Positions 40,636 to 49,888 are shown, counted from the first letter of the stretch. The stretch is DNA of 64,000 bases from JBFHRE01 sp041746105 (GCA_041746105.1 JBGTHP010000003.1:62001-126000); one strand, 5' to 3'. Translations and numbers: made by a program. Notes: generated from the letters alone by a model not told the origin.

Positions 40636-41480
40636 ATTTCGTCCACGGTCAAACGGTTGCCAAAAGCGGAGAACGAGCCGATCGGGCCGCTCTTGCATAT
40701 GAAGTCAGAACCGTATTGACAGTGACCGCAGAAGCCGACACCACATTTCATGTTGCGTTCGATACTCATGAAGATCCGATCGGGAGCCACACCGACATCC
40801 CGCATTTCGCGGGCAACCACCCGCATCATCACTTCCGGTCCGCACACGAAGGCCGTCGTCAGTGGTGGATCGAATCCGACTCGAGGGAGGAGTCTGGTCA
40901 CGACCCCGACGTCCCCCCACCAATCAGACGGAGCCCGGTCCACGGTCACTTCGACCTCGATCTCGGAAGACGCCTCCCATCCGAGCAAATCGTCCTTGTA
41001 GAGGATATCGGCCGGGGTCCGAGCGCCGTACAGGAGCGAAAGGTTCCGAATCTCGGAGCGACGAGCCAGGGCTTCGATGATTGCAGGACGGAGCGGGGCG
41101 AGGCCAATACCTCCGGCAACGATGACCAGGTCGCGTCCCACCGCCTCATCCAGCGGCCAGCCGGTTCCATATGGTCCGCGGATTCCGACAACGTCGGGGG
41201 GTTGGAGGCCGCAGATCGCGTTGGTTACTGCCCCGACCGCACGTACCGTTTGCACGAGAGTGCGAGGGACGCGGGGATTCCCGCTTATCGAGATCGGGAC
41301 TTCACCCACCCCGAAAACGTACATCATCATGAACTGGCCTGGTTCGAACCGGGTGGGCGCCCCGTTCATCGCTTCCAACACGAGTGTGACCGTGTCGGAT
41401 GTTTCTTTCGAGACGGAGATCACCCTGAACGGGATCGGGAGCATGGCTTCGATGGGTGCCAGAGGTGCCAGGGCGGTCAT
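40632..41480 (-). CDS. hydG: Group 3b hydrogenase NAD(P)/FAD-binding (gamma) subunit
   Basis: 282 residues from the ATG overlapping the cNMP-domain gene's stop. A ferredoxin reductase fold: FEPGQFMMMYVFGVGEVPISISG (FAD contact), LVIVAGGIGLAPLRPAI (NAD(P) contact), TAFVCGPEVMM, and a C-terminal [2Fe-2S] motif NMKCGVGFCGHCQYGSDFIC. It links hydrogen oxidation to NAD(P)+ reduction or the reverse. Confidence 0.93.
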   Translation of the reverse strand: MTALAPLAPIEAMLPIPFRVISVSKETSDTVTLVLEAMNGAPTRFEPGQFMMMYVFGVGEVPISISGNPRVPRTLVQTVRAVGAVTNAICGLQPPDVVGIRGPYGTGWPLDEAVGRDLVIVAGGIGLAPLRPAIIEALARRSEIRNLSLLYGARTPADILYKDDLLGWEASSEIEVEVTVDRAPSDWWGDVGVVTRLLPRVGFDPPLTTAFVCGPEVMMRVVAREMRDVGVAPDRIFMSIERNMKCGVGFCGHCQYGSDFICKSGPIGSFSAFGNRLTVDEI

Positions 41481-41938
41481 TCGTCGCCGCCCGGGTAGAT
41501 ATCGAGGAGGCGCATCCGGGTGGCATGAAGCCTGCGCACGGCTTCGGCGGCCACCGCTTGGTACATATGGAGAGCCAGATCGGCGTCTGAGGCGCACCTA
41601 TTCCGAAGTGATTCTGCATCGAACGCGAGAAGGGTTGTGTGTGTCAGTGAGCGCGCACGCCAACTCCACCTATGTGGTGGAAAGAGCCAGCTCAATCCGA
41701 GCATGTCGCCGGAGCCGAGGGTTTCGATGAGCGCGGGCGGGCCGGTATGGAGAGATATCTCCAGACCTACCTTCCCAGAAGCCACCAGGTAGAACGTGTC
41801 TGCCGGGCCGTCCTCTTCGAAGATCAAGGATCCCGGTTCGAATGTCGTTTCTCGTCCTACCGCCTCCATGAACGAAGCGCTTGATGGTGGGAGCCCGCGG
41901 AGGATCGGTGAGTTACGTTTGAGTTCTTGAACGGTCAT
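41477..41938 (-). CDS. Cyclic-nucleotide-binding-domain-only protein in hydrogenase operon
   Basis: 153 residues. The start is the ATG overlapping the hydB stop (ATGA); the longer upstream frame lies in hydB. A single Crp-like beta-roll: PILRGLPPSSASFMEAVGRETTFEPGSLIFEEDGPADTFYLVASGKVGL and LIETLGSGDMLGLSWLFPPHRWSWRARSLTHTTLLAFD, ending in a helix (HMYQAVAAEAVRRLHATRMRLL). There is no DNA-binding HTH, so it is not a Crp-type transcription factor. The phosphate-binding Arg motif is altered. It sits between hydB and hydG and is fully coupled. Presumably it is a regulatory or assembly subunit. Function inferred. Confidence 0.88.
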   Translation of the reverse strand: MTVQELKRNSPILRGLPPSSASFMEAVGRETTFEPGSLIFEEDGPADTFYLVASGKVGLEISLHTGPPALIETLGSGDMLGLSWLFPPHRWSWRARSLTHTTLLAFDAESLRNRCASDADLALHMYQAVAAEAVRRLHATRMRLLDIYPGGDE

Positions 41939-43044
41939 GCCAGAAGCTCCTCGCCTATTGCGGCCACCTCTTCTCTGATATCGATGCCGACAGGGCACCA
42001 CGTGATGCATCGCCCGCAACCGACACATCCCGACGTACCGAATTGGTCGTGCCAGGTGGCGAGCTTGTGGGTCATCCACTGCCGATAGCGCGAAAGGGAT
42101 GATGAACGCACTGCGTGGCCATGGAGGCCAGAGAAGTCCAGGCTGAAACATGAGTCCCACTTGCGGGTTCGGATTGCTTCTCCATCCAGCGTCACGGCGT
42201 CGGTGGTGGTGGTGCAGAAGCACGTCGGGCAGGCCATTGTGCAATTTCCACAAGTGAGGCACCGTTGCGCGACTTCGGCCCAACGCGGATGATCGGGTTG
42301 GTTGACCAAGAGGTCGCGGATGCCTGAAGTAGACATCGCCCGTCCCATCATTTTTTCGGCTTTGGTGACTGCGAGATCGGCGTTGGTCTTGTCTTCGGGC
42401 TGGGGGACCCGACCGTCGAGCCTGGTCAATAGTTCAATCCCCGCCAGGCTTCCAGATTCGATCAGATATTCGACGCGATCGCCATCGATGATCTCCGTCA
42501 CGACCAGGTCAAATCCAGACATGCAACGAGGACCAGTGCCCATCGATGCGCAAAAACAGTTTGCTCCGGCAACGCCACAATTGACCGCCACGATGAGCAG
42601 GTCGTTTCGGCGTGCCGAGTACGTGCGGTCGACCGTTCGAGAGCCGAGAAATACTTCGTCCTGGATCGCAATGGCCGCCAGTTCGCACGCCCTGACACCG
42701 ATGAAAGCCATGCGATGGGTTTCCGGGTCACTCTGGGAGAACTGGAGTGTGCCGTCCCGTCGTCGGATTCTGACCAGCTCGACGGCGGGCGGGTGGAGGA
42801 ACCGTTTCCAGCTGGTTGGACCGACGTTGTATGAAAAGCGGGAGGAGTCCCCGGTCTTCTCCAAGCGGTAGGAGCCCGGTCCCTGGACGTCGGTCCAGCC
42901 GAGAGGAAGGTCTGACCCCGAATCGATTCGGGCGAGGACGATGGCGTTGTCGGTGAGGCTGGGCCCGATCACCGAGTAGCCGTCGTCCTTGAGAGTTCGG
43001 ATCAGGTCGTCTAAGCCCTTCGCGGATACGACTAGAGCCGTCAT
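41935..43044 (-). CDS. hydB: Group 3b hydrogenase iron-sulfur (beta) subunit
   Basis: 369 residues, first gene of the operon. A DUF-type N-half carries FIGVRACELAAIAIQDEVF and VNCGVAGANCFCASMGTGPRC. Near the C-terminus two ferredoxin-like 4Fe-4S motifs occur: RCLTCGNCTMACPTCFC and SGCVGCGRCITWCPVGIDI. This is the HydB subunit of NAD(P)-linked sulfhydrogenases, passing electrons between the small subunit and the flavin subunit. The upstream leader (43045-43114) holds an inverted repeat TTAGGGCCTAA (43078-43088) of unknown role. Confidence 0.94.
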   Translation of the reverse strand: MTALVVSAKGLDDLIRTLKDDGYSVIGPSLTDNAIVLARIDSGSDLPLGWTDVQGPGSYRLEKTGDSSRFSYNVGPTSWKRFLHPPAVELVRIRRRDGTLQFSQSDPETHRMAFIGVRACELAAIAIQDEVFLGSRTVDRTYSARRNDLLIVAVNCGVAGANCFCASMGTGPRCMSGFDLVVTEIIDGDRVEYLIESGSLAGIELLTRLDGRVPQPEDKTNADLAVTKAEKMMGRAMSTSGIRDLLVNQPDHPRWAEVAQRCLTCGNCTMACPTCFCTTTTDAVTLDGEAIRTRKWDSCFSLDFSGLHGHAVRSSSLSRYRQWMTHKLATWHDQFGTSGCVGCGRCITWCPVGIDIREEVAAIGEELLA

Positions 43045-43114
43045 GATCTCGACGCTACGAGAGACCAGGTCGGTTGATTAGGGCCTAACGACTCTCCACA
43101 CCCGAGCGTCTCTG

Positions 43115-44062
43115 ATGTGGAATGTGGCCATGGCAACCAATAGATCGTCGCGGCGGACGGGGTTGATTTGGGCGTCGCTCACCGCTGTCATCAGCGGTGT
43201 TGCGGTGTTCTTCAACGGCTACGGAGTTCGGGCATGGGCCGAGGTCGCCGATGCCACCACTTATACGACCGTCAAGAATGTCGTCGCAGCGCTCGCGATT
43301 GTCATCATTGGTCTGCTTTCGAAAAAACCTCGATCAGAGGTGGCGCACAAGGGCGTGCCGACCGGGTGCGACAAGCTGATGCTGCTCCTGATAGCCGTGG
43401 TCGGCGGGGCTGTTCCGTTTGTGCTCTTCTTCGAAGGCCTTGCTCAGGCGACAGCGACTCAGGCTGCCTTCATCCACAAGTCGTTGGTGATCTGGGTTGC
43501 GATTCTTGCCTCGGTGTTTCTGCGCGAGAAGCTGGGGCCCGTTCAGTTGGTTGCAATCGGATTGCTGATTGGTGGTCAGATCGCGATGGTCGGTGACTTG
43601 GGGGCCATTGCCTGGGCGAGAGGCGAGTGGATGATTCTTGCTGCCACCCTGATGTGGTCGGTTGAAGTGGTTGTTGCCAAGAGGGTCCTGACCAGAGTGC
43701 CTGCCCGAACCGTTGCGGCGGCTCGAATGATCGGAGGTTCGGTGCTCCTCATCGGATATGTCATCGTCCGCGGCGTCGCAGTAGACGTCGCCGCGCTTAG
43801 AGCAGAAGATTGGGGATGGGTTCTCATCGCCGCCGGATTCCTTGCTGCATATGTCATGACCTGGTTGATGGCGCTCTCGCTGGCACCGGCGGTCGATGTC
43901 ACCGCTGTGCTTGTTGCCGGCGCGGTCATTACGGCGGCGCTGCAGACCGCGGTTCGCGGTGCGGCCCTGCCGAACCCCGTGGGGCTGGTCTTGCTGATCA
44001 TTGGTGTCTTTTTGGTGGCGGTCCCCTGGGTATGGCGGACACCTCGACGGCTCCCTCGATGA
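43115..44062 (+). CDS. EamA/DMT-family transporter
   Basis: 315 residues; an ATG 15 bases further on is an alternative start. Ten hydrophobic helices in two EamA repeats are seen: TGLIWASLTAVISGVAVFFNGYGV onward, with the first-repeat hallmark QATATQAAFIHKSLVIWVAILAS, and a second repeat from WMILAATLMWSVEVVVAKRVL. DMT transporters export or import small metabolites; the substrate is unknown. Its stop overlaps the next gene (ATGA). The pair is divergent from the hydrogenase operon. Confidence 0.9.
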   Translation: MWNVAMATNRSSRRTGLIWASLTAVISGVAVFFNGYGVRAWAEVADATTYTTVKNVVAALAIVIIGLLSKKPRSEVAHKGVPTGCDKLMLLLIAVVGGAVPFVLFFEGLAQATATQAAFIHKSLVIWVAILASVFLREKLGPVQLVAIGLLIGGQIAMVGDLGAIAWARGEWMILAATLMWSVEVVVAKRVLTRVPARTVAAARMIGGSVLLIGYVIVRGVAVDVAALRAEDWGWVLIAAGFLAAYVMTWLMALSLAPAVDVTAVLVAGAVITAALQTAVRGAALPNPVGLVLLIIGVFLVAVPWVWRTPRRLPR

Positions 44063-44805
44063 TTTCGGGCGCCGAGCTTTTCTGCCGTTACGCCTATCCA
44101 CCCAATCTCCTGGGCTACTGCGGCCCCGATGACCACAAGTTGGTGGCGGCGGTGGCCACCGGTGGGGAGATCGATCATGCCGAGATCACTCGGCTCGCAA
44201 CCCGATTCGAAGGGGCATGGCCATATCTGGAGTTGATCGGGCGGGAACTAGGCCGGCCGCCGCTGAACAGGTCCGTGGTCGAGACCTATTGGATCGGGTC
44301 ACCGGTCATCGGCCAGGTCGACACTCACAACTGGGGAACATCGGTTGCCGATCGCTTCAGGAAGCGGTCAGGCGGCGGGTGGGCACACGCTTCGAATGCT
44401 GTGTCGGCAGGAGGTAGTCCCAGCCATGCTTTTCACGTGTTCTGTGTGTACCCATGGGTGGGGCTGCTTCGGGGTGGTCGAGTCGGGCCTGCGCTGGAGG
44501 TTCTCGACCGCTGCCGAATCAGCTCGGGAGTTGTAGAGGCGGTCTTACCGGGGTCGGCACTGGTGCGGCGTTCGCCGCTGGAGTGGCAAAACGGCGAGCT
44601 GGTCGCCGGCACCTCGAAGGTCGAGGACTTCTACGTCCATGCAGGGACGCGCTTGGATCGAGGAGACATCGTGTCGCTTCATTGGAGGTTCGTCTGCGAT
44701 CGTCTTGACCGACGCAGGATGGACTACCTCGAACGAGTCAATGATTTTCACATGGCGGTCGCCAACTCGGAGTTGCGTGTAGCGCGATTGGAGCCGGCAG
44801 GCTGA
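44059..44805 (+). CDS. Conserved protein (DUF6390-like), hydrogenase-adjacent
   Basis: 248 residues from the ATG coupled to the DMT gene's stop (ATGA); a slightly longer start at 44032 is possible. Conserved-looking stretches: GAELFCRYAYPPNLLGYCGPDD, ETYWIGSPVIGQVDTHNWGTSV, FHVFCVYPWVGLLRGG and VSLHWRFVCDRLD. I believe it matches DUF6390, actinobacterial proteins often found beside [NiFe] hydrogenases, but I am not sure of that label. No catalytic motif is recognised. Its location next to the hydrogenase operon suggests a link. Confidence 0.72.
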   Translation: MISGAELFCRYAYPPNLLGYCGPDDHKLVAAVATGGEIDHAEITRLATRFEGAWPYLELIGRELGRPPLNRSVVETYWIGSPVIGQVDTHNWGTSVADRFRKRSGGGWAHASNAVSAGGSPSHAFHVFCVYPWVGLLRGGRVGPALEVLDRCRISSGVVEAVLPGSALVRRSPLEWQNGELVAGTSKVEDFYVHAGTRLDRGDIVSLHWRFVCDRLDRRRMDYLERVNDFHMAVANSELRVARLEPAG

Positions 44806-44849
44806 ACGACGGGCTACGGCTACCGCACCCACCGTTGTACGGTTGGAGC

Positions 44850-46316
44850 GTGTCGAAGCCCAGAACTCTCGTAACCGGGGCCACCGGATATATCGGCGGC
44901 CGCCTGGTGGCGCGATTGGTCGAGATGGGTCACCAGGTTCGATGTCTCACCCGCGACGCCTCCAAGCTCGAACTCGACCCCTGGCGTGAACTGGTCGAGG
45001 TTGTCGAAGGCGACGTACTACAACCGGAAACGCTGACTGCGGCTCTCGACGGCTGTGACTTCGCCTACTACCTGGTCCACTCGATGGGCCAGGCCGACGA
45101 TTTCGGTGATACGGATCGGACCGCTGCGATGAATTTCCAGACGGCAGCGGATGTTTCAGGGCTCAAGCGCTTGATCTACCTGGGCGGGTTGGGCCGGGAA
45201 CAGGATGGCGATCTGTCAAAACACCTCGAGTCCCGCCAGGAAGTAGGTCGTCTTCTGGCTGCGGGCACGACGCCAGTGACAGAGCTGCGTGCGGCAGTGA
45301 TCATCGGCTCAGGGTCGGTCAGTTTCGAGATGCTCAGGTATTTGACCGAGGTACTGCCGGTGATGACGACCCCGCGCTGGGTACGGACCCGATGCCAGCC
45401 GATCGCGATTCGCGATGTCCTGGAGATCCTCACGGCCGTGCTTGATGACGAAGGCGGAAGTCGAATTCGGGAGATCGGCGGTCCCGAGATCCTGACCTAT
45501 GAACAGATGATGCAGATCTATGCAGAAGAGGCGGGCTTACGGCGGCGGCTGATCATCCCGGTACCGGTGCTCAGCCCGGGTCTGTCGTCCCGGTGGGTCG
45601 GATTGGTCACACCACTTCCCAGCGGCGTAGCCCGACCTCTCGTCGACAGTCTTCGCAACGAGGTGATCGTGCACGACACATCAGCCATGGTTCTCTTCAA
45701 GCAACCACCAATTTCTTACCGTGAGGCGGTTCATCTGGCTCTGGAGAATACGCGAACTGGCATGGTTGAAACCCGATGGAGCGATGCCGCAACCAGCCCT
45801 GCTCATCCGCTACCGAGCGACCCGGCCTGGGCGGGAGGAGCGAGATTCGAGGATCGCCAGGTGGTCGAGGTGGCTGCCGCGGCCGCCGATGTCTATATGG
45901 CCTTCGCTCGAATCGGTGGGGCCGTTGGTTACTACGCCTACGACTGGGCCTGGCGTCTTCGCGGCTTTTTGGACAGTCTGGTCGGCGGTGTCGGTCTGCG
46001 GCGGGGGAGGAGGCATCCGCAGGATCTGCGACCGGGAGAGGCGCTCGATTTCTGGCGGGTCAGGCGAGTTGAGCCAGGAAAAAGCCTGCTGCTCCAAGCC
46101 GAGATGAAGCTGCCCGGTGAGGCATGGCTGGAATGGAGGCTGGAGCCAAGTGGTGACAAAACTCGCCTTGTGCAAACCGCGACCTTCGTGCCACGCGGTT
46201 TGCCTGGCCGGTTGTATTGGTATTCCTTGGCACCGTTTCACACCCTCATCTTCGGAACCATGGCGCGTCGCATCGCCGAACAGGGTGAAAGAACTGCCGC
46301 TGAATTGGTCGCCTAG
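44850..46316 (+). CDS. SDR-family NAD(P)-binding protein with DUF2867 C-domain
   Basis: 488 residues from a GTG with GGTTGGAG upstream. Residues 1-~300 are an atypical SDR: TGATGYIGGRLVARLVEMGH and AYYLVHSMGQADDF, with LRAAVIIGSGSVSFEML. From ~330 the DUF2867 domain has RFEDRQVVEVAAAAADVYMAF, WRLRGFLDSLVGGVGLRRGRRHP, DFWRVRRVEPGKSLLLQAEMK and LYWYSLAPFHTLIFGTMARRI. This two-domain architecture is widespread; the substrate is unknown. It probably acts in the cytosol. Confidence 0.9.
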   Translation: MSKPRTLVTGATGYIGGRLVARLVEMGHQVRCLTRDASKLELDPWRELVEVVEGDVLQPETLTAALDGCDFAYYLVHSMGQADDFGDTDRTAAMNFQTAADVSGLKRLIYLGGLGREQDGDLSKHLESRQEVGRLLAAGTTPVTELRAAVIIGSGSVSFEMLRYLTEVLPVMTTPRWVRTRCQPIAIRDVLEILTAVLDDEGGSRIREIGGPEILTYEQMMQIYAEEAGLRRRLIIPVPVLSPGLSSRWVGLVTPLPSGVARPLVDSLRNEVIVHDTSAMVLFKQPPISYREAVHLALENTRTGMVETRWSDAATSPAHPLPSDPAWAGGARFEDRQVVEVAAAAADVYMAFARIGGAVGYYAYDWAWRLRGFLDSLVGGVGLRRGRRHPQDLRPGEALDFWRVRRVEPGKSLLLQAEMKLPGEAWLEWRLEPSGDKTRLVQTATFVPRGLPGRLYWYSLAPFHTLIFGTMARRIAEQGERTAAELVA

Positions 46317-46318
46317 GT

Positions 46319-46344
46319 AACCGGGTTCATCGCAACCGGGTTCA
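46319..46344. repeat. Direct repeat AACCGGGTTCA (two copies)
   Basis: Two identical 11-base units start 15 bases apart just after the SDR gene. Each contains the inverted half-sites AACC and GGTT, so it may be an operator for the exporter ~215 bases downstream. No regulator gene is adjacent. Confidence 0.5.
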
Positions 46345-46560
46345 CCGATCCGTTCGCGTCAACCAGACCCTATGGTTCGTCCACTCCGCACCGCACAACG
46401 AACGCCGTATACCGAAACTGCCCACTTTTATGTCGGCGGCAATCGGTACGCTTGCTAGGCCCGCATTGGAACTGCCAGGTTCCGAGTCCGTTCCAAACAT
46501 GCAATAGAACCTGCGTCCAGAAACTTGTATTCAAAGCCAATCAAAAAGGGAGACGAGCTG

Positions 46561-47547
46561 TTGGGGAATATCATCGAAGCGACCGGTTTGGTCAAGCGTT
46601 ACAAAGACGTGACCGCGTTGGCCGGCCTGGATCTCGCGGTTGAGGAGGGGACCGTTCTCGGGTTGCTCGGGCCGAACGGTGCCGGAAAAACGACAGCGGT
46701 GTCGATCCTTGCGACCTTGCTGGAACCGGACGAAGGCCAGGCAGTCATTGCCGGCATAGACCTCAAAACCGATCCCAAGGGGGTTCGGCGCAAGATAGGT
46801 CTGTCGGGCCAGTTCGCGGCAGTCGACGAATATCTGACAGGTTTTGAGAACCTCGACATGATCGGTCGCCTCTATCACCTGGGGCGGGGTCCGGCGAGGG
46901 TTCGTGCGCGAGAGTTGCTCGACCGGTTTGACCTGACCGATGCCGCCGACCGCCCGGTCAAGACCTACTCGGGAGGCATGCGGAGGCGTCTCGACCTGGC
47001 CGGCGCCCTGATCGCCGAGCCTCCGGTCCTTTTCATGGACGAACCGACGTCCGGTCTCGACCCTCGCAGCCGAACCGACCTGTGGACCGTGATCAGAGAA
47101 CTCGTCGGGAGGGGGACGACCCTGCTGCTGACAACCCAGTATCTGGAGGAGGCCGACCAACTCGCCGACGACATAGTGGTCATCGACCACGGGCGCGAGA
47201 TCGCCCATGGAACGGCCGACCAACTCAAGACCCAGGTCGGTGGGGAGCGGATCGAAGTCACCGTTGCCGATGCCGCCGATGTGCCCCGCGCCCACGAGGT
47301 TCTACGGAAGTTTGCGGTCGGTGAGATCCAAACGGATCAGCGAAGCCGTCTGCTGACGGCGCCGATCAGCGGAGGTGCTCCAGTCCTGACCCAGGCGCTG
47401 CGCGAACTCGACTCGGCCGGAGTCGGCATCGGCGATGTCGGGCTGAGGCGGCCCACACTCGACGATGTCTTCCTTACGCTCACCGGCCACGTGGCCGAAC
47501 CCGGGTCTGAGAATGGCGGCACCGACAAGGAAAAGGTGAAGAAATGA
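46561..47547 (+). CDS. DrrA-like ABC exporter ATP-binding protein
   Basis: 328 residues from the TTG after GGGAGA; an earlier TTG (46525) is also in frame. Walker A GPNGAGKT, Q-loop (GLSGQFAAVDEYLTGFENL, with the Q-F-A-A-V-D-E motif of DrrA), signature YSGGMRRRLDLAGAL, Walker B VLFMDEPTSGLDPRSR and TTQYLEEADQLADD. A C-terminal regulatory ~90 residues carries LDDVFLTLTG. This is the daunorubicin-resistance type of ATPase, which usually exports hydrophobic compounds. It overlaps the permease by 4 bases. Confidence 0.92.
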   Translation: MGNIIEATGLVKRYKDVTALAGLDLAVEEGTVLGLLGPNGAGKTTAVSILATLLEPDEGQAVIAGIDLKTDPKGVRRKIGLSGQFAAVDEYLTGFENLDMIGRLYHLGRGPARVRARELLDRFDLTDAADRPVKTYSGGMRRRLDLAGALIAEPPVLFMDEPTSGLDPRSRTDLWTVIRELVGRGTTLLLTTQYLEEADQLADDIVVIDHGREIAHGTADQLKTQVGGERIEVTVADAADVPRAHEVLRKFAVGEIQTDQRSRLLTAPISGGAPVLTQALRELDSAGVGIGDVGLRRPTLDDVFLTLTGHVAEPGSENGGTDKEKVKK

Positions 47548-48350
47548 ATCCGCTGTTCTACGCGCTGTCAGACGGGGCTGTTGTCGCAAAACGAAACCTC
47601 ATCAAGATCAAGCGGGTTCCAGAGATCCTGGTGTTTGTCCTGCTGTCTCCGATCATGTTCGTGTTGTTGTTCTCATATGTGTTCGGCAGTTCGATCGATG
47701 TTGGTGGCGGAGGGTCCTACCGTGAGTTCCTGATTGCAGGGATCCTGGCGCAGACCGTGATCTTCGGCGCCACGTTCACCGGCGCCGGTCTGGCAGAGGA
47801 CATGCAGAAGGGGATCATCGACCGGTTTCGATCGTTGCCGATGTCCCGCTCGGCGGTCCTGGTCGGGCGGACCACCAGCGACATCGTGTACAACCTTGCG
47901 TCGATTGCCATCATGTCCCTCACCGGTCTGGTGGTGGGGTGGCGGATTCGAACCTCGTTTTTGGATGCCATCGCCGGGTTTGCGCTCTTGTTGGTGTTTG
48001 CCTACTCCTTCTCGTGGGTGATGGCGTACATCGGCCTGCTGGTGCCAAGCGTCGAGGTGATCAACAACGCGTCGTTCATGGTGATTTTCCCGTTGACGTT
48101 CGTGGCCAACACCTTCGTTCCTGCCGAGAACTTGCCCTCGGTGTTGAGGACGTTTGCCGAATGGAACCCTGTTTCCTCGGTGACGCAGGCTGCCAGAGAG
48201 TTGTTCGGCAACATCCCGCCCGGCGTTCCAGAGCCCTCCGCCTGGCCGCTGCGCAATCCCGAGATCTATACGTTGATCTGGGCTGCGATCATCATCTCGA
48301 TTTTTGCCCCGCTGTCGGTGTGGCAGTACAAGCGGGCGGCCAAGCGATAG
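47544..48350 (+). CDS. DrrB-like ABC-2-type exporter permease
   Basis: 268 residues, coupled to the ATPase by an ATGA overlap. Six hydrophobic helices: VFVLLSPIMFVLLFSYVFG, YREFLIAGILAQTVIFGATF, EDMQKGIIDRFRSLPMSRSAVLVGR as the conserved EDxxKGxIDRFRSLPM loop, then SFSWVMAYIGLLVP and FPLTFVANTFVPAENLP. This is the DrrB pattern. With the ATPase it should form the exporter; the substrate is unknown. Confidence 0.92.
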   Translation: MNPLFYALSDGAVVAKRNLIKIKRVPEILVFVLLSPIMFVLLFSYVFGSSIDVGGGGSYREFLIAGILAQTVIFGATFTGAGLAEDMQKGIIDRFRSLPMSRSAVLVGRTTSDIVYNLASIAIMSLTGLVVGWRIRTSFLDAIAGFALLLVFAYSFSWVMAYIGLLVPSVEVINNASFMVIFPLTFVANTFVPAENLPSVLRTFAEWNPVSSVTQAARELFGNIPPGVPEPSAWPLRNPEIYTLIWAAIIISIFAPLSVWQYKRAAKR

Positions 48351-48455
48351 TCGTTCAGTCGCCAAGAGTGGATCCAGGCGGCGCCGAAACAAACCATTAA
48401 GTCGAACACGGGTAGCTAGCTCTTGTCGCCTGTGATGTCCTACCTTGGACCTCGC

Positions 48456-49883
48456 ATGCGTGGAAAGCTGTCAGGTGGGTTTCGTTTTTGGTCGGTTCTC
48501 ATCTCCGGGGCCGTTCTGATGTCGGCGTGTTCGGCCACACCGGTCGGGGATGCCGCTGCGGTGGATTCAAGCGACTCGGGTCGGCTGGTGGGCGCCCGTG
48601 GCTATGAGTTTCCACCGGCGCCTGCGGTGCCGTCGGGTTCACTCGACGCACAAACCTCAGCGGCGGTCGACCGACTGGTCGAGAGCGCCCAGTCCGGTCT
48701 CGATTTCGGGCTGCTGGAGGAAGTTGCTGCATCAGGAGATGCTCGCCTCGCCTGGGTGGTCGCCGACCTGATGCGGTTTCTTCAAGGAGGAGAGGGCGGG
48801 GATCGGTTGGTTGTGGCGTTCGAGGCACTTACCGGTGTATCGCTGGCCGCGGATCCGACCAGCTTCGAAAGCCCGTGGAGGTCTGTCACGGACCACCTGA
48901 TTGCGTGGGATCTACCAGCGCCGCCCGGCTACCAGGAGATGAAAGCCGAATTGTTCTTGCTGGTGGAGCCTGGTTGGGCTCCGTTTTTTGCTGACGTCGA
49001 CTCCGAAATCGACTGGCGGTTGGTGAGCTGGGGTGGTGTCCTCATCGACGACCGGACCCTCGGCGATCCCAATCCCTGTGAGCGCGGGTGCATCCCGGCG
49101 CTCGATGACCCGCCCTTGACGGGGGCCGCCGAAGGCGACTGGTACCCCGATGATGCCATCGTTTTTGGTTTGGTGGTCGGGGATGAGGCCGTCGCCCTTC
49201 CCCAGAACATGATGGAGGTCCACGAGATGGTCAACATCAGTCTGGGCGGCCGCCGGATCGGGATCCCCTATTGCACCCTTTGTGGCTCCGCCCAGGCCTA
49301 CTTCCTCGATTCGATCTCGGGATGGCAAGAGCAGGTGGTGTTGAGGACGAGCGGGTTGTTGGCAAGGTCGAACAAGGTGATGTATGACCTCACCACCAAG
49401 TCGGTTTTGGACACGTTCACCGGAGTGGCACTGTCGGGGCCGCTCAGAGAAGCGGGTGTGCGTCTCGAACAGACGACCGTGGTCGGAAGTTCTTGGGGCG
49501 ATTGGAAGAAGGAGCATCCCGCTACTCAGATCATTGCCCAGTCCGGGGGGTTGGGTCGGTCCTACGAGGATGATCCCCTTGGCGGCCGGGACGACAACGG
49601 CCCGATCTTTCCCGTCGGTGACGTCGATCTGCGTCTCGATGCCCAGGCACGAGTGGTGGGGGTGATCGACGTTGCAGGTGAAGCCGTCGCATTCCCGCTC
49701 GCTGCGGCCCTCGAAGCCGACGCGGCCGGGTCCGAAGTCGTGCTCGGTTCCGTCACTCTGGTCCGGGACGGGGGAGGGTTCAGGGCGATAGGTGATGACG
49801 GGGCTGAACTGGCCGCCCACCAGGCATTCTGGTTCGCATGGAGCCAATTCCATCCAGCGACCAAGCTCTGGTCAGGGCCGTAA
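48456..49883 (+). CDS. DUF3179-domain lipoprotein
   Basis: 475 residues. Start chosen at the ATG giving a standard lipoprotein signal (FRFWSVLISGAVLMSAC, lipobox SAC); two earlier in-frame starts exist. The C-terminal ~250 residues are DUF3179: DDAIVFGLVVGDEAVALPQNMMEVHEMVNISLGGRRIGIPYCTLCGSAQAYF, KVMYDLTTKSVLDTFTG, and GSSWGDWKKEHPATQII. Its C-x2-C (PYCTLCGS) and close Trp/His sites suggest a metal or redox centre, but no activity is established. It is attached to the outside of the membrane. Confidence 0.9.
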   Translation: MRGKLSGGFRFWSVLISGAVLMSACSATPVGDAAAVDSSDSGRLVGARGYEFPPAPAVPSGSLDAQTSAAVDRLVESAQSGLDFGLLEEVAASGDARLAWVVADLMRFLQGGEGGDRLVVAFEALTGVSLAADPTSFESPWRSVTDHLIAWDLPAPPGYQEMKAELFLLVEPGWAPFFADVDSEIDWRLVSWGGVLIDDRTLGDPNPCERGCIPALDDPPLTGAAEGDWYPDDAIVFGLVVGDEAVALPQNMMEVHEMVNISLGGRRIGIPYCTLCGSAQAYFLDSISGWQEQVVLRTSGLLARSNKVMYDLTTKSVLDTFTGVALSGPLREAGVRLEQTTVVGSSWGDWKKEHPATQIIAQSGGLGRSYEDDPLGGRDDNGPIFPVGDVDLRLDAQARVVGVIDVAGEAVAFPLAAALEADAAGSEVVLGSVTLVRDGGGFRAIGDDGAELAAHQAFWFAWSQFHPATKLWSGP

Positions 49884-49888
49884 CCGCC

